DNA of 52,213 bases from Kitasatospora phosalacinea (GTDB lineage: Bacteria; Actinomycetota; Actinomycetes; Streptomycetales; Streptomycetaceae), in the NCBI RefSeq assembly GCF_000717185.1, contig NZ_JNYE01000053.1, positions 1 to 52,213 on the forward strand, given 5' to 3'. Positions 48,002 to 52,213 of the stretch are shown piece by piece. Both the position numbers and the translations under genes were made by a program. The first letter of the stretch is position 1; each line of letters starts with the position of its first letter. Below the pieces are notes generated by a model, which saw only the letters and a program-made list of their open reading frames with translations, ran no database searches and was not told where the DNA came from.

Positions 48002-48958
48002 TCAGACCGCGGCCGCCCGCTCCCGGTGCTCCAGCGCCTGCCGGTACAGCCGCCCGGCCCGGTACGAGGAGCGCACCAGCGGGCCGGACATCACTCCGGC
48101 GAAGCCCAGCTCCTCGGCCTCCTGCTGGAGCTCGACGAACTCCTGCGGCTTCACCCAGCGCTCCACCGGGTGGTGGCGCAGCGAGGGCCGCAGGTACTGG
48201 GTGATGGTGATCAGCTCGCACCCGGCGTCCACCAGGTCGGCCAGCGCCTCGCTGACCTCCTCGCGGGTCTCGCCCATGCCCAGGATCAGGTTGGACTTGG
48301 TGACCAGCCCGGCCGCCCGGGCCTGGGTGATCACGTCCAGCGAGCGCTCGTAGCGGAACGCGGGGCGGATCCGCTTGAAGATCCGCGGCACCGTCTCGAC
48401 GTTGTGCGCGAGCACCTCGGGGCGGGCGGAGAAGACCTCGGCGAGCTGCTCGGGGACGGCGTTGAAGTCCGGGATCAGCAGCTCCACGCCCGTGCGCCCG
48501 GCCTCGCGGGCGGCGGTCATCGCGTGCACCTGGCGGACGGTCTCGGCGTACAGCCAGGAGCCGCCGTCCGCCAGGTCGTCACGGGCGACGCCGGTGATGG
48601 TGGCGTAGTTCAGGTCCATCGTGACGATGGACTCGGCGACCCGGCGCGGCTCGTCCCGGTCGAACTCGGCGGGCTTGCCGGTGTCGATCTGGCAGAAGTC
48701 GCAGCGGCGGGTGCACTGGTCGCCGCCGATCAGGAAGGTCGCCTCGCGGTCCTCCCAGCACTCGAAGATGTTGGGGCAGCCGGCCTCCTGGCAGACCGTG
48801 TGCAGCCCCTCCTTCTTCACCAGGGACTGCAGGGCGTTGTACTCCGGCCCCATCTTCGCCCTGGTCTTGATCCACTCGGGCTTCCGCTCGATGGGGGTCT
48901 CGCTGTTGCGGACCTCCAGCCGGAGGAGCTTCCTGCCGTCGGGTGCGACAGCGGACAC
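48002..48958 (-). CDS. lipA: Lipoyl synthase
   Basis: A 318-residue radical SAM enzyme that inserts two sulfurs into octanoyl groups on lipoyl domains. The auxiliary cluster cysteines are Cys56, Cys61 and Cys67 ([13 protein letters not shown]); the radical SAM cysteines are Cys82, Cys86 and Cys89 (CTRRCDFC); the C-terminal serine that ligates the auxiliary cluster is in VRSSYRAG. The start is GTG 48958 with AGGAG upstream. lipB lies 118 bp upstream in the same direction, so octanoylation and sulfur insertion are encoded together for pyruvate and 2-oxoglutarate dehydrogenases and glycine cleavage. Confidence 0.98.
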   Translation of the reverse strand: MSAVAPDGRKLLRLEVRNSETPIERKPEWIKTRAKMGPEYNALQSLVKKEGLHTVCQEAGCPNIFECWEDREATFLIGGDQCTRRCDFCQIDTGKPAEFDRDEPRRVAESIVTMDLNYATITGVARDDLADGGSWLYAETVRQVHAMTAAREAGRTGVELLIPDFNAVPEQLAEVFSARPEVLAHNVETVPRIFKRIRPAFRYERSLDVITQARAAGLVTKSNLILGMGETREEVSEALADLVDAGCELITITQYLRPSLRHHPVERWVKPQEFVELQQEAEELGFAGVMSGPLVRSSYRAGRLYRQALEHRERAAAV

Positions 48959-49033
48959 GTGCGACTCCTAGAACTAGACGGGGTACCCCTCAGGGTACGC
49001 CTGCACTTCAACGGCCTGCGCCCGGCCCCGGGC

Positions 49034-49050
49034 TTGCCTTCGAAAGGCAA
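49034..49050 (-). terminator. Small hairpin between lipB and lipA
   Basis: TTGCCTT (49034-49040) pairs with AAGGCAA (49044-49050) over CGA, 27 bp past the lipB stop. It is short, so it may only attenuate. Confidence 0.45.
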
Positions 49051-49076
49051 CGCTCGGCGTGGCGCGAGGAATTCCG

Positions 49077-49880
49077 TCAGCCGACCGCGGCGACGGGCTC
49101 GGGCAGCTCGGCGAACACCTCGGCGAGCTTCCGTTCGACCACGTCCACCGCCGCCCCCACCGGGAACGGCCGGGCCAGCTCGCCGCTCAGCGAGGCGACC
49201 CCGGCGTCCCGGATGCCGCACGGGACGATCTTGTCGAAGTACGTCATGTCGGGGTCGCAGTTCAGCGCGAAGCCGTGCATGGTCACGCCGCGGGCCACCC
49301 GCACGCCGATCGCCGCGAGCTTGCGGTCGTCGCCGCGCTGGCCCGCGTTGGACGGGGCGTACTCGGGGCCGGCCAGCCGCGGGTCGATGCCCAGCGGCAG
49401 GCCCATCCGCAGGGTCAGCTTGCCGATCTCCACCACCTGCGCGGGGTCGACCACCGCACCGGGGATCTCCGCCCCCAGCTTCCACACCCCGCTGCGGCCC
49501 TCGATCCGGGTGGTCCGCACGCCGAACTCGGTGCAGGCCCGGATCAGCGCCTCCTCCAGCCGCCGCACGTACGCGACCACGTCGATCGGGTCCGGCAGCT
49601 TCACGATCGGGTAGCCGACCAGCTGGCCCGGGCCGTGCCAGGTGATCTCGCCGCCGCGGTTGACCTCCACCACCGGGGTGCCGTCCAGCGGCAGGTCCTC
49701 GGGGTTGGTGCGCTTGCCCATGGTGTACACCGGGTCGTGCTCCAGCAGCAGCACGGTGTCCGGGATCTCGTCCGCGACCCGCAGCGCGTGCAGCCGCTGC
49801 TGCTCCGCCCACGCCTCCTGGTAGGGGACGGTCCGCTCGCCGATGCCCATCCGCACGAACCGCACGTTCTCGCTCACCAC
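49077..49880 (-). CDS. lipB: Octanoyltransferase
   Basis: A 267-residue LipB that moves octanoate from acyl carrier protein to lipoyl domains. The signature [17 protein letters not shown] is at ~75-91. The catalytic pair is Lys187 ([11 protein letters not shown]) and Cys221 (FDKIVPCGI). An insertion of some 15-20 residues before DDRKLAAIG ([17 protein letters not shown]) is usual in actinobacterial LipB. Two overlapping GTG starts (49880 and 49877) follow AGGGAG; either gives the same protein within one residue. lipA follows in the same direction. Confidence 0.97.
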   Translation of the reverse strand: MVSENVRFVRMGIGERTVPYQEAWAEQQRLHALRVADEIPDTVLLLEHDPVYTMGKRTNPEDLPLDGTPVVEVNRGGEITWHGPGQLVGYPIVKLPDPIDVVAYVRRLEEALIRACTEFGVRTTRIEGRSGVWKLGAEIPGAVVDPAQVVEIGKLTLRMGLPLGIDPRLAGPEYAPSNAGQRGDDRKLAAIGVRVARGVTMHGFALNCDPDMTYFDKIVPCGIRDAGVASLSGELARPFPVGAAVDVVERKLAEVFAELPEPVAAVG

Positions 49881-49953
49881 GCCACTCCCTGCCGGCCGAC
49901 CAGCCCAACCCGGCCACTGTACGCCCGCCGCCGGCAGGGGCCGCAGGGCCGCC

Positions 49954-51846
49954 TCAGCCGCCCGCCAACAGCTGGAGCCGCAGCGCGAGTTGGAGTTCCA
50001 GCGCCCGCTCCGGCTGGTTCCAGTCCCGGCCCAGCAGCACCTCCACCCGGTCCAGCCGCTGCACCACCGTGTTCACGTGCACGTGCAGCAGCTCCTTGGC
50101 CCGGGTCAGGCCGCCGCCGCAGTCGAAGTAGGCCCGCAGGGTGCGCACCAGCTCGGTGCCGCGCTTGGCGTCGTAGTCCAGCAGCGGGCCCAGGGTGGCC
50201 CGGACGAAGCCGTCCACGTCGTGGCCGTCGCCCAGCAGCACCCCCAGGAAGCCGAGGTCGGCGGCGCACGCCCCGTCCCCGTCCCGGCCCAGCACCCGCA
50301 GGGCCCGGACGCAGCGCACCCCCTCCGCGTACGCGGCGGCCAGCGCGACCGGGCCGCTCGCCGCCCGCCCGGCGCCGACCGTGACCGGCGAGCCCACCAG
50401 CCGGGCCAGCCGCTCGGCGGCCAGCGCGGCCACCGCGCCGTCGCCGTCGCCCTCGTGCGGGACGAGCAGCACCACGCCCTCGCCGAACTCGGCGCTGATC
50501 CCGCGCGAGCCGAACAGGTAGCGGGCCGCGGCCCCGGCCAGCCGCTCCCGGGACGCGGGGTCCTCGGCGACGGCGAACAGGGCCAGGTGCGGCCGGTTCA
50601 GGTCGACGCCCAGGCGGCGGCCGCGGGCGGTCAGCCCGGCCGGATCGCGGCCGGGGGCGGTGAGCAGGTCGGCGAGCAGCTCGCCGCGGACCCGGTTCTC
50701 GGTCTCGGCGACCGAGCGGCGCAGCAGGAGCAGCAGCGCGGTGACGATGCTCGCGCGCTCGAACACCCGCCGGTCGGCGTCGTCCAGCTCGGGCCGCCCG
50801 TGCAGCACCAGCGCGCCCAGCAGCTCCTGCCCGGCCAGCACCGCGCACACCCACTCGCCGCCGTGCCGCACCGCGTGGCCCTCGGCGCGGGAGGCGAGGA
50901 CCGCGTCGGCCAGGCCCGCGGGGGCGCCGCCGGGGCCGGTGAGCGGGGCGCCCTCGGCGTCGTGGACGGAGGCGCCGCCGTCGAGCAGCGCGGCCACCTC
51001 GGCGGCCACGTCGGCGACCTCGGCGCCGCGCAGCACCAGGTCGGTGAGCCGGTCGTGGGCCTGCTCGGCGCGCTGCACGGCGGCGGCGTGGGCGCCGATG
51101 ACGGCGTTGGCGCCGGCGAGCTCGGCGAGCGCGGCCCGGGTGTCGGCCAGCGACTTGGCGGTGTCCAGGGCGATCGCGGCGTGCGCGGCCAGCGTGCACA
51201 GCAGCGCGACCTCGTCGGGGGAGAAGGCCCGCGGCGAGCGGTCGGCCGCGAACAGCACGCCGATCACGCTGCCGCCCAGCAGCAGCGGCACCCCGATGAT
51301 CGCGACCAGGCCCTCGTCCAGCACGCCCGCGTCGATCTGCCCGGTGTGCCGGAAGCGCTCGTCGACCCGGTAGTCGTGGGTGGCGTAGGGGCGGGCGGTC
51401 TGCGCGACCAGGCCGCCGAGGCCGTCGCCGAGGCTGAGCCGCAGGGTCTGGAAGATCGGCGAGACGGAGCCGTCGGTGACCCGCATGTACGTGTCCCCGG
51501 CCCGCTCGTCGGGCAGCGTCAGGTAGGCGGTGTCGGTGCCGAGCAGCATCCGGGCCCGCCGGACGATGGCCTGCAGCACGGCGTCCAGGTCGCGGGAGGC
51601 GGCCAGGTCGCCCGCGGTGTCGAACAGGGCGGTCAGCTCGGCCTCGCGCCTGCGGTGCTGGCGCATCGTGCGGTGCACCCGCAGGGCCTGCCAGGTGGCG
51701 TCGTCGATCTCGGTCAGGACCTCGGCGGGCGCGCCCCGGCGGCGCGCCTCGGCGAGGACCTCGCCGAAGTCCTCGGTCGCGGCGCCGGTGGCCAGCAGGT
51801 CGAGGAGTCTGCGCAGCGCCGGCGCGGCGGTGGTGTGGCGGTCCAT
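49954..51846 (-). CDS. GAF-domain PucR/CdaR-family transcriptional regulator
   Basis: A 630-residue regulator. Residues ~65-235 form a GAF domain ([20 protein letters not shown] ... [20 protein letters not shown]). A coiled region (~240-275) and a middle part with a second sensor-like stretch follow. The C-terminal PucR/CdaR HTH is at ~560-630 ([40 protein letters not shown]). Such proteins respond to small molecules and control catabolic genes. ATG 51846 is preceded by AAGGGAAG. The next gene on its right encodes an SDR dehydrogenase in the same direction, a plausible regulatory target. Confidence 0.9.
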   Translation of the reverse strand: MDRHTTAAPALRRLLDLLATGAATEDFGEVLAEARRRGAPAEVLTEIDDATWQALRVHRTMRQHRRREAELTALFDTAGDLAASRDLDAVLQAIVRRARMLLGTDTAYLTLPDERAGDTYMRVTDGSVSPIFQTLRLSLGDGLGGLVAQTARPYATHDYRVDERFRHTGQIDAGVLDEGLVAIIGVPLLLGGSVIGVLFAADRSPRAFSPDEVALLCTLAAHAAIALDTAKSLADTRAALAELAGANAVIGAHAAAVQRAEQAHDRLTDLVLRGAEVADVAAEVAALLDGGASVHDAEGAPLTGPGGAPAGLADAVLASRAEGHAVRHGGEWVCAVLAGQELLGALVLHGRPELDDADRRVFERASIVTALLLLLRRSVAETENRVRGELLADLLTAPGRDPAGLTARGRRLGVDLNRPHLALFAVAEDPASRERLAGAAARYLFGSRGISAEFGEGVVLLVPHEGDGDGAVAALAAERLARLVGSPVTVGAGRAASGPVALAAAYAEGVRCVRALRVLGRDGDGACAADLGFLGVLLGDGHDVDGFVRATLGPLLDYDAKRGTELVRTLRAYFDCGGGLTRAKELLHVHVNTVVQRLDRVEVLLGRDWNQPERALELQLALRLQLLAGG

Positions 51847-51908
51847 CGCGGTCTTCCCTTGTTCCTAGTGCCCCCGTGCCCCCGGTGCCCCGCCCGCCGG
51901 AGCGGACC

Positions 51909-51957
51909 GGGGCCGCGCCCTCCCCGGGCGGCGGTCGCCGCCCTGCTGCGCGGCCCC
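51909..51957 (-). terminator. Terminator after the SDR dehydrogenase gene
   Basis: GGGGCCGCGC (51909-51918) pairs with GCGCGGCCCC (51948-51957); a smaller hairpin (GGCGG-TCG-CCGCC) lies inside the loop. It sits ~70 bp beyond the leftward SDR stop codon, before the PucR-type gene. Confidence 0.55.
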
Positions 51958-52026
51958 GATCCTGCCGGAAGCGCCCGCGCACCGACAGCCTCCTTCACGG
52001 AGTCCACCCGAGCGGGGCGCCGCGGC

Positions 52027-52213
52027 TCAGTGCGCCGTCCAGCCGCCGTCCACCGGCAGGCTCGCGCCGGTCACGTACGAGGCGCCCGGCGAGCACAGCC
52101 AGAGCGCCAGCTGCGCGACCTCGTCCGGTTCGATCAGCCGCTTCACGGCGGTGCGGTCGAGCATGATCCGCTCGACCACCTCGTCCTCGTGGATGCCGTG
52201 CGCCAGCGCCTGC
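52027..52213 (-). CDS. SDR-family dehydrogenase, 3' end (3-hydroxybutyrate dehydrogenase-like), partial
   Basis: Only the last 61 codons are present; the gene continues beyond the right edge. They read [37 protein letters not shown] and [18 protein letters not shown], then TGA at 52027-52029. This is the typical C-terminus of classical short-chain dehydrogenases; the EDEVVE...KRLIEP...[10 protein letters not shown] pattern is close to D-3-hydroxybutyrate dehydrogenases. The cofactor-binding N-terminus and catalytic Tyr-Lys are outside the window, so the substrate is inferred. Confidence 0.8.
   Translation of the reverse strand, partial: QALAHGIHEDEVVERIMLDRTAVKRLIEPDEVAQLALWLCSPGASYVTGASLPVDGGWTAH

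Overview
The window reads as a chromosomal segment of a very GC-rich filamentous actinobacterium, most likely Streptomycetaceae (Streptomyces or Kitasatospora; I cannot separate the two from sequence alone). Supporting signs are the strong third-position GC bias, frequent GTG/TTG starts, ATGA/GTGA stop-start overlaps, a GlnR box of the Streptomyces type in front of glnA, and the order glnA, RDD protein, DUF4191 protein, small ORF, lipA, lipB on the right, which is familiar from Streptomyces core chromosomes.

Left part (1-13.2 kb): a small metallo-hydrolase; two tandem DUF1152-type genes that are both broken at the same point; an ArsC-like reductase; a membrane-anchored SpoIIE/PP2C-type phosphatase; an orphan glutamate/polar amino acid binding lipoprotein; a 1299-residue Hsp90-like (GHKL) ATPase with C-terminal winged-helix-like repeats and a short N-terminal amyloid-motif-like peptide; and a four-gene leftward operon with a WXG100/EspC-like small protein, an alpha/beta hydrolase carrying its own helical N-terminal region, and a paralogous pair of small proteins, one cytosolic and one a lipoprotein.

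Middle part (13.3-30.8 kb): a DHA2 drug exporter divergent from its TetR regulator with two operators; a TetR, MFS_2-type transporter and sphingosine-phosphate-lyase-like PLP enzyme operon with overlapping genes and a near-perfect operator; a DacB-type D-Ala-D-Ala carboxypeptidase; another TetR regulator; a compact putative RiPP cassette (29-residue precursor, attenuator hairpin, RRE-fused M50 membrane protease, TPR protein with a degenerate NTPase region); an MMPL transporter divergent from a NarL-type two-component system.

Right part (30.8-52.2 kb): a decayed polysaccharide-lyase/CBM gene split by a 137-bp element with 13-bp terminal inverted repeats; a secreted GH43-CBM6-ricinB arabinan-degrading enzyme with a LacI-family palindrome upstream; a stress/hydrolase island (Dps, two near-identical cofactor-free haloperoxidase-type hydrolases plus a remnant of a third, a secreted alpha/beta hydrolase, a beta-lactamase-like serine hydrolase, an ECF-type sigma factor, a large LAL/LuxR regulator); then conserved core genes glnA, RDD, DUF4191, lipA, lipB, a GAF/PucR-type regulator and the 3' end of an SDR dehydrogenase that runs off the window.

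The best candidates for something undescribed are the RiPP-like cassette at 22.2-26.3 kb and the Hsp90-like/winged-helix protein at 5.9-9.8 kb, the latter resembling components of NTP-dependent conflict (immunity) systems.
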